A DNA stretch of 64,000 nt, taken from NCBI RefSeq assembly GCF_032362555.1, contig NC_083506.1, positions 5,255,501-5,319,500 of the forward strand, given 5' to 3'. This document shows, piece after piece, positions 13,801-24,700 of this stretch. The translations under genes and the position numbers were made by a program. This DNA comes from Amyelois transitella. Lineage: Eukaryota > Arthropoda > Insecta > Lepidoptera > Pyralidae. The notes under the pieces are model-generated. The model saw only the letters and a list, made by a program, of their open reading frames with translations, did no database searches and was not told where the DNA came from. Every line of letters starts with the position of its first letter. Within the stretch, counting starts at the first letter, position 1.

Positions 13801-14995
13801 TGGCGACTTTCGATTACCTCGGCAATGGTATTGTGTTTGATCACGCTGGCAAGATAAGGTAAAATTATTGTCTCCTTTGAACTTTGCAAATTGAATTTAT
13901 TTTATCAATTGCACCAAAATGTTTTTGTTTTAAACAAGAAAACAAAATATATTATACCAAACTACGTTTTGTAATAAAGGTAAATTGTTTTCTTTCTAAA
14001 GGTATACCTACAGTAGAAAAAAAAAAAAAAGAATTTACTTTCAATATCCAGGGTTAATATTTTAATGCTTAGGTAATTTAATAAATGATCTAAGTTTCAA
14101 TGTGATGTTCTTGTTGGCGTAATCTTTACTTGTTCGTTACCTTTTCCCACTTTCTTCGTGGCGTCGGCACAGTATGTTAGTTGTATTCATGAATACATTT
14201 ACAAAATACAATGCAGGACAAGACTATTTTTAAAAAGGTTATTACATTTTTGTTTCCTCTTTCAGACTCAAATATAATCAAACCGAAGGCGTAGTTCTAG
14301 ACCGCAGCTTGGGCCCAGTTTCTCATTGGAAATGGCACACCCTGAATGACCCTCCAGTTTTGCAACAGGTTATGATCGATACGCAGATGGCACACAAGGA
14401 TCCCACAATCTTAAAACTCGGAGGGCCAGCAGATAGCAAACCGCGACCTGACGACGAAGAAATGCTAGCTATTGAATTCGATAACTTCATCAAAGAGAAG
14501 AGTGCAAAATTGACGCAAACCTTCAAGCCGTTTCAGATCAAGATGAAAGCTTTAAAAATTAATGAGTATTTTTCTCTACGAGTGTTGGACCAGGCGACGG
14601 TGTATTTAATTTATCGAGATGGGTCTAAGGTAATAAAATTTAATATTGGGATGATATTAGACCACAAAGAGATCGTTGACACAGACACCGCGGAAGTGGG
14701 TGAAGTTTCGAATAATGTTGAACGTCTACCGGCTCGCACCGACAGCCTAGCGGAACTGCAGCGTAACATAGCTAACGCCCAGAAACTGGACAGGTATAGA
14801 ACAGACAGGGAGCGTCGTATTCGCCGGCCCGGGCCCAGCGCGAGCGTGGACCGGCTGACGGCCGCCGCGGCGCGCGCGCTCAAGCCGCCGCTGCGGACGC
14901 TCGACTCCACGTCCACCGTGGCGCCCCACAGGTTGTATTGCAAATGCAGAAAACCAAGCAAATGCAATGTTTATTACGATACAAGTCTTTTATAA
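10811..14995 (+). CDS. FAM194 (ERICH6-like) domain protein
   Basis: Exons 10811-10840, 11275-11379, 12047-12224, 13720-13858 and 14266-14995 join in phase to 393 residues. Residues about 70-290 show the FAM194 pattern: repeated antiparallel-strand motifs such as GRGCLYYKNGNLALDYYNAE, then RTVLATFDYLGNGIVFDHAG, a SHWKWH tryptophan segment, and a C-terminal half with LTQTFKPFQIKMKALKINEY and YLIYRDGSKVIKFNIG. In vertebrates this domain occurs in ERICH6 and ERICH6B, whose biochemical role is unknown. The tail is Arg/Ala/Pro-rich, locally very GC-rich (14,820-14,940), and ends with a CKCRKPSKC cluster. The start exon MSKAKKPELD is short. The upstream Lys/Glu-rich exons end in phase 0 and could splice straight to 11275, bypassing this ATG. 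The donor of exon 3 (GTTTGC) is weak. The domain call is probable, not certain. Confidence 0.8.
11440..11530 (+). repeat. RTE LINE 3' fragment
   Basis: It resembles the end of the LINE reading frame (aaagatgtaagtag...ccgggaaagaggcatgat), with a small internal deletion and a degraded (TA)n tail. It lies in intron 2 of the FAM194 gene. Confidence 0.7.
12765..12905 (-). repeat. Diverged SINE copy
   Basis: It shares the TATG-tailed SINE core (cagacagagtcaacagtcct, tgacagattgctagccca) but is clearly older than the other copies. It lies in intron 3 of the FAM194 gene. Confidence 0.7.
13300..13382 (-). repeat. RTE LINE internal 3' fragment
   Basis: Read on the minus strand it matches the LINE segment encoding [17 protein letters not shown] (about 18,990-19,040 on the full copy). 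It is a short fragment without a tail. Confidence 0.75.
13402..13464. repeat. Perfect inverted repeat, 28-bp arms
   Basis: Arms 13402-13429 and 13437-13464 are exact reverse complements around a 7-nt centre. It lies in intron 3 of the FAM194 gene between two repeat fragments. Confidence 0.9.
13540..13680 (+). repeat. SINE copy, partial
   Basis: It carries the TATG-tailed SINE 3' half in forward orientation (gcgatacagctgaatg, ttttcagtcttttcaagact, gttggctctgtttatccc). It ends about 40 bp before the acceptor of FAM194 exon 4. Confidence 0.8.
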
Positions 14996-15379
14996 CTTTT
15001 ATAAAGATGTTTACGTGTTGTATGTTACGTCATATTAGTTTTCTATGTAATATTGTATTAGTATTTTTACATTTAATTTGATATCTTGATTAGAAATATT
15101 AAAACTAGCTTTTATTTTATTTATTGGTAATTTATGTTATGGTTTTCTTATTTGATAATATTTTTACAATATAATTTGACATTCCTTTGATTTTGTTTCA
15201 TTGCTTTATTTTATTAATTACAAAGGATATATTTTTGAGGTCGAGTCAAAATGGCGAGTTTATAGATACAAAAAAAATATTTTGCTTTTATATATCTCCC
15301 TCCTGGCATTAGTCCCGGTTGTAAGAGCATTGTTTAGTATTCAAAGTATTGAACATAACTTCTAAAATAGTCATTGGTA

Positions 15380-15455
15380 CATGTTGGCCGCCGTGGGGTT
15401 CGAACCTGTACCTCACCGATTCGACCATCGACGTACCTTGAATACTAGCTAGGTA
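15380..15455 (-). repeat. tRNA-like SINE fragment (B box)
   Basis: On the minus strand the sequence contains ggttcgaacccc, a canonical RNA polymerase III B box, within tRNA-like context. The A-box half is not convincing, so it is more likely a degraded SINE head than a tRNA gene. Confidence 0.4.
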
Positions 15456-15687
15456 CAAATAATATTTATATTATACATCAAATACTTATCTAGGAAACAA
15501 TTATTTCAGGATTACCTAAAAGAATTAGCCTCAACTCGGGTTACCTATACCTGGATACTCAATCAATGCACTTACGAAGTTTTATTCTACCTTCCTTGGT
15601 AGGAAGGTTTCTGGTGAAACAAAAGAACTGAAATGTCATCAAAGGACGCACCACGTACAAGGAAACAGTATAAAAACATAGATATAC

Positions 15688-15693
15688 TTTATT
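15688..15693 (-). terminator. Polyadenylation signal of RagC/D
   Basis: AATAAA on the minus strand (tttatt on +), about 105 nt beyond the RagC/D stop codon. Confidence 0.55.
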
Positions 15694-15797
15694 CTTGACA
15701 TTATTAAACTTTACAAATGACATATTAACATAGCTGAGTTATTTAGTACTAACTTATTATGGGATAGATAATGCATACGATAAAGGTACAAAAAGTG

Positions 15798-18700
15798 CTA
15801 TGGAAGTTTAGTTTGTGAATGGTCAGACGTACTCTCGGTGGAATCCACGGCGGCTCCATTGGGTAATGGTTCCGGCGTGCCTGACCTGGCTCGGGCCAAA
15901 GCCATTGCGTTCTGACATCTATTCCGTAATTCGAACACTTGCGTAATCGCATCACGGAAGCACAGAAAATTGTAGTCAATGACACCTGGAAATAAACAAG
16001 CGTATTAAATTATTCAAAGACGATTCTTCAATGTTTTTAAGCTACTTTGCATGTTTCTCAATAAAAAAGATAAATATTTCTTCTGAAAAAAGCACCTAGA
16101 TGGCGGCGATGGTGTCCGCACCCCATCACGTCTCGTTCCCGGCGGGAGCGGTATGCGGTCTGCTGAAAGCCGCTTTGCGACGATGAATGTAAGAGGAGGA
16201 ATGAAGGATAAGATTGAGGAAGTATGCCAGATGATGGATGAAAGACGTTTGGATGTGTTGTGCGTGAATGAAACGAAGCGGAAAGGATGCGACGCGACGC
16301 AGCACGGCCCTTACACGGCGTATTGGTCTGGAATTTCCAGTACCAGCCGAGGCTGTCAAGGGGTCGGTCTAATTCTTTCTGCACGAATGGCTGAGTGCGT
16401 GAATGAGTATGAGTGTGTCAGCCCTCGTCTTCTATGGATTAGGCTGAAAGTTGGAATCACTCGGATCTTCGTTCTAGGTGTTTATGCACCTTGGGATGTG
16501 GGTTCGAGGGGTACAACATCAGCAAAAAGCGAAAACGAGGAGTTCTGGAATAGTGTAAGAGAAGTATTGAAAGTTACCAAGCCAAATGAGAAGATTATTA
16601 TGTTAGGTGATTTTAATGGATGGGTGGGTGTAAAGCGTGATGGATATGAAAAGGTGCTTGGTGCGTTTGGTGACGAAAAGGTGAATGATAATGGAAGAAG
16701 TGTATTAGAAATTTGTCTAGAGTGGGATCTTTTTGTGTCGAACTCAATGTTTCAACATAAAGAGATCCACACCTACACAAGAGTGGAAGGTATTTTAAAA
16801 AGTATGATAGACTTTGTGATTGTAGATGAAAGATTGAAGAACAAAGTGCTGGATACCCGTGCATATCGCGGTGCTGGCATTGACTCGGACCATTTACTGG
16901 TGATATCCCGGATAAGGGGTATCTTCAATCGCTGGCGGCACAGGGTAAGGGAGCAAACCAGCGCTTTGGAAAGAGTAAAAGTAGAAAATTTGCAAGATAT
17001 GGATGTAGGTAAGAAGTATATTAATAGACTGAAGGATGAATTTGAAGATTTAGAGGAAATGAGCGATATTGAAGATGGATGGAAGGAATTTAAAGAAAGA
17101 ATTGTGAAAGTAGCTGTTGAAGTGTGTGGTGTAAGTAGAAGAAGGAAAGGAAAAAATCACAAAAATGCGTGGATGAGTAAAGATGTGCAAGAACTTGTGC
17201 GATTAAAGAAGAAAGCATGGCTGGATTTGTTAGCAGCAAAAGCTAACTTAAGAATGCAAGAGGTTATAGATGAAGATGTGAATGAAGCACGTAAGGAATA
17301 TAAGAAAATGAAAGATTTGGTTAAGAAAGCTGTGATTAGAAAGAAAGAAGAGTATAAAGAGGAGTTTGATAAAAGGCTATCAGAAGACTTTCAGTCAAAT
17401 CTGAAAGTATTCTGGAAATCCGTAAGGTCAGCCCGAGGAAATACTATAACCAGAGAGCTGACTAGGATCAGATGCCAGGATGGTAGCGTTGTGAAAGGAG
17501 AAGAATGTGTACTAAAGATATGGAAGGGCTATTTTGAAAGTTTATTTGAAAAAAAGGAAGGAAATAAGAAAGATTTCTGCTATAGCGAAGAAAAAGAGAA
17601 TGAGATGGAAGGCGAAATTGAAATGTTCGAAATTGTGGAAGCACTTAAGAGTATGAAAGCGGGAAAGGCTGCTGGGTGTGATAGAGTGTCGGTCGAGATG
17701 CTTAAAGCAGGAAAAGGCGTAGTAGCTAGTCAGTTGTACTGCCTTTTCAATTTGTGTTGGAGAAGCGGCCGAGTACCAAAAGATTGGTGTAAGGCTGTTA
17801 TCGTGCCACTTTACAAAGGAAAAGGGTCACAGCTGGACTGCAAAAATTATCGTGGTATAAGCCTGCTTAGCGTCGTCGGCAAATTGTATGCTAAGGTATT
17901 GATTAATAGAGTCAGGAATGAAACTGATGACAAAATATGGGATGCTCAAGCGGGATTTCGAAAGGGAATGGGATGTACTGATCAGGTCTTTTCCTTGCGG
18001 TGCATAGCCGAAAAGTTTTTGGCCAAGAGTCAAAAAGTCTATTGCACATTCGTAGATCTGGAAAAGGCCTATGACAGAGTTGAGAGGAATGAATTGTGGT
18101 CAGCACTTTCTATGCATGGGGTGAGCAGTCTCTTAATACGAGCACTGAAATCCTTATATGAGGATTCGAGTGCTTGTGTCAGGATAAACGGAGCGCACAC
18201 TGAGTGGTTTAAGGTTGAGAAAGGCGTTAGGCAAGGATGCGTCACCGTGGCTGTTCAACCTATTTATGGATAGCTGTTTGACAGATTTGAAAGAGTCTAA
18301 AAGTGGATTAAGGATGAATGAGTTACTCGTCAAATGTCTGCTCTATGCCGACGATCAGGTTATACTGGCGTCATCAGCGGAGGAGTTACAGGAGATGGTA
18401 AACTGTATGCATGAAGCTTTAAAAGAGAAAGGAATGAAAGTGAACGTAAGTAAAACTAAAACACTGGTTTTTGAAATGGAGAAAGAAATGACAGCATGTA
18501 ATATTTTGATTGGAGGAGAAAAAGTGGAGCAAGTGAAAGAGTTTGTATATCTAGGATCAAAGTTTACATCAGATGGCAAGTATGATAGTGATATTGAAAG
18601 GAGAGTGAACGCGGGGAACATGGTGAATGGAGCTTTGCATGCCTTTATGAGCAGTCAGAAACTATCCAAAAAGGCTCGACTGGCTGTGCACAGGGGCGTG

Positions 18701-21700
18701 TTGGTCCCGACATTAATGTATGGGAGTGAAAGTTGGGTATGGCAAAAGAAGCATGAAAGCAGAATAAATGCAGTGGAAATGAGAGCGTTAAGGAGTATGA
18801 TGGGTGTGAAATTGAGTGACAGGATAAGGAACAGCGTGATAAGGGAATGTTGTGATGTGAAAGAAGATGTAGTTACAGGAATAGAAAAGGGTATGTTAAG
18901 ATGGTTCGGTCATGTGGAGAGGATGAATGAAAGCAGGTTGACTAAGCAGATATACAAGGAGAGTGTGGAGGGAAAGGTCGGAGTGGGAAGACCTAGACGA
19001 ACGTATCTTGATCAAATTAAGGACGTCCTGGTAAAGGGTCAGGTCAAAAGTACCCGAAACCGCCGAGCTTGTATGAAGAGAGTTATGAATGTGGACGAAG
19101 CGAAAGAAGTATGCAGAGATCGTGGCAAGTGGAAAGAGGTAGTCTCTGCCTACCCCTCCGGGAAAGAGGCGTGATTTTATGTATGTATGTATGTATGTAT
19201 GTATGAAAAAATTATGAACGAAAGCATATTATGTTCGGTTCATGTCATATTTAGAATAAAAAAAAATATTAAGTTAAAATCCCCCGATCCAAATGTTATG
19301 ACCTAGGATTTTTTTATAAGTATCACATGCCTACCTATGTGTAGCAGAAGACATTTAAAATATAAGTAGCTTTACGTTCTACAGACTGTTCTATATAAAC
19401 ATTCACAACTAGCCTATGACCCCACAATCTGTCATAATAAGCGTAGATCAGACAAAGTCTGCCGAATCGAAATACGACGGACTACCATAGCTGCTCAACA
19501 TTTTTACTACATTAGCCCTACTTTGTATAATAGAATCAATAAACAACTTAATATATATCCGCTTACATCTTACAGATGCAGGGTTACATGCTTTGAACGG
19601 CTCATGCAACTATCTTACGAAGACACGGAAAGTCTTATAAAAGTCGGCGAATAATAACACAGGTCTACAAAATAAAATAAAAAATTTGGTGCTGGCAATC
19701 CTATGACATAATTTCGTTAATAACTTGATACAAAGTCGTACAAAAGTTTTAGAACGGCAATACTACGTGTAGTTTTTAAACTACCCACATTAAAAATAAA
19801 TAACCATTTTCTGATGTTTACTGTGTTCGCATTTCGTCAATTTGTATAACTATCTGATAATATTATTATGTCGTCGTCTAAGAGAAGTTGTTTAAATAAT
19901 CCGAATACATTTTGTTATATTTGTGGTGAATATGTGGTGAAAAAATTTAGAAAACCTATAACGGACTTCGTAAAAAAGATATATTTTGACTATTTTAAGA
20001 TCAAAATTAAGGATTTAGATCGGCCGTGGTTACCGAAAATCGTGTGTAAATTATGCATTGAACATTTAAGACAGTGGGCAAGTGGTAAACGAGAACATAC
20101 GAAGTTCAGTGTACCTATGATTTGGTCAGAACCAAAAAACCACTTTGATGACTGTTACTTTTGTGTAGTGCAAATGCACGGCATAAATAAAAAGAAAATG
20201 ACATATCCTGACTTATCGTCCGCTAGAAGGCCTTTACTATACTCAGACACTACGAGAGTGGAACCATTAGATTTGTCGGGCACAGATATGATGGAGGTCT
20301 CTTCGAATGAACAAGACAGTGATTTTGAAACAGGAGTGCCTTTACTGTTCACTCAAAATGCTTTAAGTGACTTAATAAGAGACCTTGACCTTTCCAAAGA
20401 GAGGTCTGAGCTACTAGCATCTAGACTTAAAGAGAGGAATCTAGTTGCTCCAGGTACGAAAGTCTCATTTTATCGTAATCGTGAAAGAGAACATCTTCCA
20501 TTCTTTAGCTCTGAAAACAATTTAGTTTTTTGTAATGATATTGGTGGCCTTTTGACAAAAATGGGTCTCCCGAGTTACCAAGCCGACGAGTGGAGGTTGT
20601 TTATAGACAGTTCAAAGAGGAGTTTCAAATGTGACTTGTTAGATATTGGCAATAAATATGCAGCTGTCCCGATTGCTCATTCCACGAAGCTAAAAGAGGA
20701 ATATGAAACTGTAGGCCTTGTTTTAGAAAAACTGAAGTATCAAGATCACCAATGGGTCATATGCGTAGATTTAAAAATGGTTAACTTTTTATTAGGTCAG
20801 CAAAGCGGGTACACAAAATTTCCATGCTTCATATGTTTATGGGACAGCAGAGCAAAACAAGACCATTGGATCAAGAAAGAGTGGCCCTTAAGAGAAAATA
20901 TGGTAGTTGGTAAACAAAATGTTATAAAGCCACCATTGGTTTCCAGGGATAAGATCATTTTGCCTCCACTGCATATCAAATTAGGATTAATAAAGCAGTA
21001 CGTGAAGGCATTGGATAAAACTGGTTCATGTTTTGATTTCATTTCAAAAAAGTTTCCAGGTTTAAGTAAAGAAAAGCTGAAAGCTGGCATTTTTGATGGG
21101 CCTCAAATAAGACATTTAATCAGAGACAAAGATTTCATAAAGTCAATGAATGATTTGGAATTAGTGGCTTGGAAATCGTTCGTTAAAGTTGTTAAAGGTT
21201 TCTTGGGTAATGAAAAGGCAGAAAATTATGTGGAATTAGTTTAAGACCTTTTGAACAACTTTAAGAATCTTGGCTGTAACATGAGCATAAAAGTGCACTA
21301 CTTGCACAGTCATTTGGATAAGTTCCCTGAAAATCTTGGTTCCTGTAGTGAAGAACAAGGAGAGCGTTTTCATCAGGATCTAAAAGTGATGGAAGATAGG
21401 TATCAAGGTCGCTGGGATGAGCATATGATGGCGGATTACTGTTGGAGTATCACACGGGATTGTCAAAATATTGAACATTGTAAAAAATCCAGAAAAAGAA
21501 GCTTTCTACCTGCAAAATAACGTTAATAAATATGAAATATTCGCTAATTATGTTTTATTTATACATATTTCATATCTCCAAAACTACACGTAGCATTACA
21601 AAAATAAGTATGTAGTTTTAATACGGGTACCCAATGTAATAAGAAACAGTTATAGTTTTGGCGGCACCAAAATCACTGTAAACCTGTGTAATAATTTCGA

Positions 21701-24700
21701 ACGTTAAATATTCCTATGATTGAATATCCTCTAGATGTTGCAAATCGCAATACTCCCTTACATACTTCCTCTCTATACCTACACTCACTCACATAAACAA
21801 GTTTACACACAACACACTCACAAACACACACTTGCACACAATATATTAAACATCAAATCTTTTTCTTTTATAATAAATTGATTAGGTGCTAAGATTAAAT
21901 TATATAAAGGTTTTCCGGAGGTGGGCATTGACATCTGCGACACAGTTTCATAACTTCTGCAGATGTCATCGTTATCCTATGTTACTTGAATTGTAGGTAC
22001 TTGTTCTGAAATGAAAATATTTTATTTAAGAGCACCCAAATAAAATATTTTCATTTTTCATTTTTCAATATTACGCCAGCAACAAAGTTTATCGGATCCG
22101 ATTGAAAGTAACATTGTATTTGATGGACGGTAAATGTGTATGAATATTATAAAATAAGTGCATCGTAAGGCTCCGGGGAAACCCAACCCAAGCTGGATCG
22201 CCTCAGTGGTTTTAGCTGTTGGTAATTTGTGCAGAAATTTAGAATATTCACAAAATATCCTACCTATTGGTTTTCAAGAACTAAAAACAAAACATGAAAT
22301 TAGGTATTTTGGCTACTTTTCTTTAAATATAGGACCAAGAGACTAATAGGCTGTTTGCCAATGTAAAAAATAGTGTTAATTACTGTCACCAGTATTAATT
22401 ATGAGTTTAATAATGATTATTTATTACAATAAGTTGAACATATGTAATAATTAAAGTCATAAATAAAATTGCACATTTTTAAACGTTTGTCATGTGACAC
22501 GAAACGCTCCTGATTGGTCGGATTGTTGATGACGTCACTTGCTCGTAGACTTGACATTTGCCTACTAGTGTTATCAGAGGATTTAATTATAATATTTTAC
22601 CAATTTTGTGAATCATATTTGCCATAGACAACGATTGTGTAAATTCAGACAGCAGAAACCTGCCCAAAGTCAACACAATCATGGTCGGATTATTTTTCAA
22701 GAATAATTCCGATTTTTTTGCTTCGTAACTAAAAAATGTCGCTATGTCCGTGTGGTTCCCGGCACCAATAAAAAAAGAATAGGAGCACTCCATCTCGTTC
22801 CCATGGATGTCGTAAAAGGCGACTTAGGAATAGGCTTATAAACTCGGGATTCTTCTTTTAGGCGATGGGCTAGCAACCTGTCACTATTTGAATCTCAATT
22901 CTATCATTGAGCCAGGCAGCGGAATGAATTTTCAAGACTGTTGGTTCTGTCTACCCCGCAAGGGATATAGACGAGAATATATGTATGTCTTTAGGATTCC
23001 TTCGAGAAAGTTGCAACCACTTTTGACGCACATTCTTGGGAACACTAACAAATAATTTTTCCGGAGTTTTTAACGATGTATTGGTACATTTTGGATCTGC
23101 ACACTATTTGTAATTCATTTTGTTTTCGTTTCTTGTTTGCAACAAATGTTTAAGAGTGTTATGTGCCACAGATCACAATACAGGCAGGTGACTCACCGAC
23201 CCCCTTGCAGCGCCATATTGTCAACGTAGCGTTTTGGCGCCCTATTAAAATATTGATTTTTATATTTGATTTTTTCCAGCGAATAAGTACCAAAATTAAA
23301 AAATACATCTTTTATTAAGTTATTTGACTCCTACTACATAATATAAACTAACACGTGTTATGTATCAACACAATATCATGAATATTAAATAAGTTATGAG
23401 GAACAAATAAGGTACGGTACGTAAAACTTACCCGAGATATTTTTGTTGACACAGTATACTGAATGAGAACTATTAAAAAGTAGTACATATGGACTGTGCA
23501 TTAATCTATCACAAATAAAGCACGTATTCCACGTGACTCAATTCTGACATCCATTTTATATGATTATGATGAGTAAAATAGCATTAAATTGCTAAATGCG
23601 ACATAGCTTTTCTAAATGAAGTAATGAATCATTAAGGTTGTCTAAATTTAGTCAAATGCGCGCTTAAAGCCTTGATCGAATTGATCCTTACCTTGTTTCT
23701 GAAAGTTTTCCTCGCGCAGAATACACACAAGCGCGAGAAATTTGTTTACTTCACGCAGATACAGCACTGTGCCATTGTTTAGTTTGATGAGACTAGAACT
23801 TTGACTATTAAAAGTGTTCATTTCATTTTCGTCGACCATGCTGAAAGATACCATAGATTAATGTTATCACTATGACTACAAATTATAAAGTTTCCTATTT
23901 TTTCTGTCGTGCTAATCTCGAAAATTGTGGACACATTTTGTTCTAGTTTCAAATGTGCCATCATTTGGTATGCTACCCCTGCGAATCCGGGGCTGGTCGC
24001 TAGTATGTAACTATCAATAAAACCTTGGCTTTTACAATTTTAGTCTCTGCCTACCTCATAAAGTATAAACAAAACTAGTGTGGCCACAATGTAAATGATT
24101 ATCAAATTGCATGAAAGTGCCAAATGCAGTTAATCATAAAATAACGATAATACATACCCATAAATACATGATATGTCTATGACAACATCAATCATATCAC
24201 AACACAATTCATAACTTTGCATATCGACAGGAGAGCTATCAGTAGCTATGTATATTTTTGATACCACATCAAATAGAAATGCCTTCTCTATGCCTGAATT
24301 CTGCAAATTTTTAATAATATAATAAGTTAAAAAAATAAATAAATTTTAAAAATAAAAATGAGAATAAATGGAATTTAAAACAAAATCACACTATGATTAT
24401 TCTCAATTTTTTTAAATTGCATATTTCTAATTCATTTCACAAAATGATAGGAATAAATCAGATGGTATATAGATTTACATTAGGCAAATAAAATTTCAGT
24501 ACTTAAATCTGTTCAAGAATTACTAACTGATATGAGTATATTGAGAAGATTTTCTAAGGTTGGCAGTTGTGGTATCAACTTCTGGACAACTTTGCTAAAA
24601 GCTTCAAATATAGAGTGATCATAGATAGATGTCAAGTGAAAGGATAAGTGAACATGCTCCAATCCAGCCTCAGCCAGATCTTCATTTGCACGATGATGGA

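Larger units (their letters stand above)
14996..15797. other. Convergent intergenic region
   Basis: This separates the + strand FAM194 gene from the 3' end of RagC/D on the minus strand. The only structure seen is a tRNA-like B-box segment near 15,395-15,440 and the RagC/D poly(A) signal. Confidence 0.6.
21605..23691. other. 5' part of the last RagC/D intron
   Basis: No exon is seen. It contains a 19-bp-arm hairpin, a copy of an unnamed repeat shared with 55.8-56.1 kb, and a good SINE copy. Confidence 0.6.
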
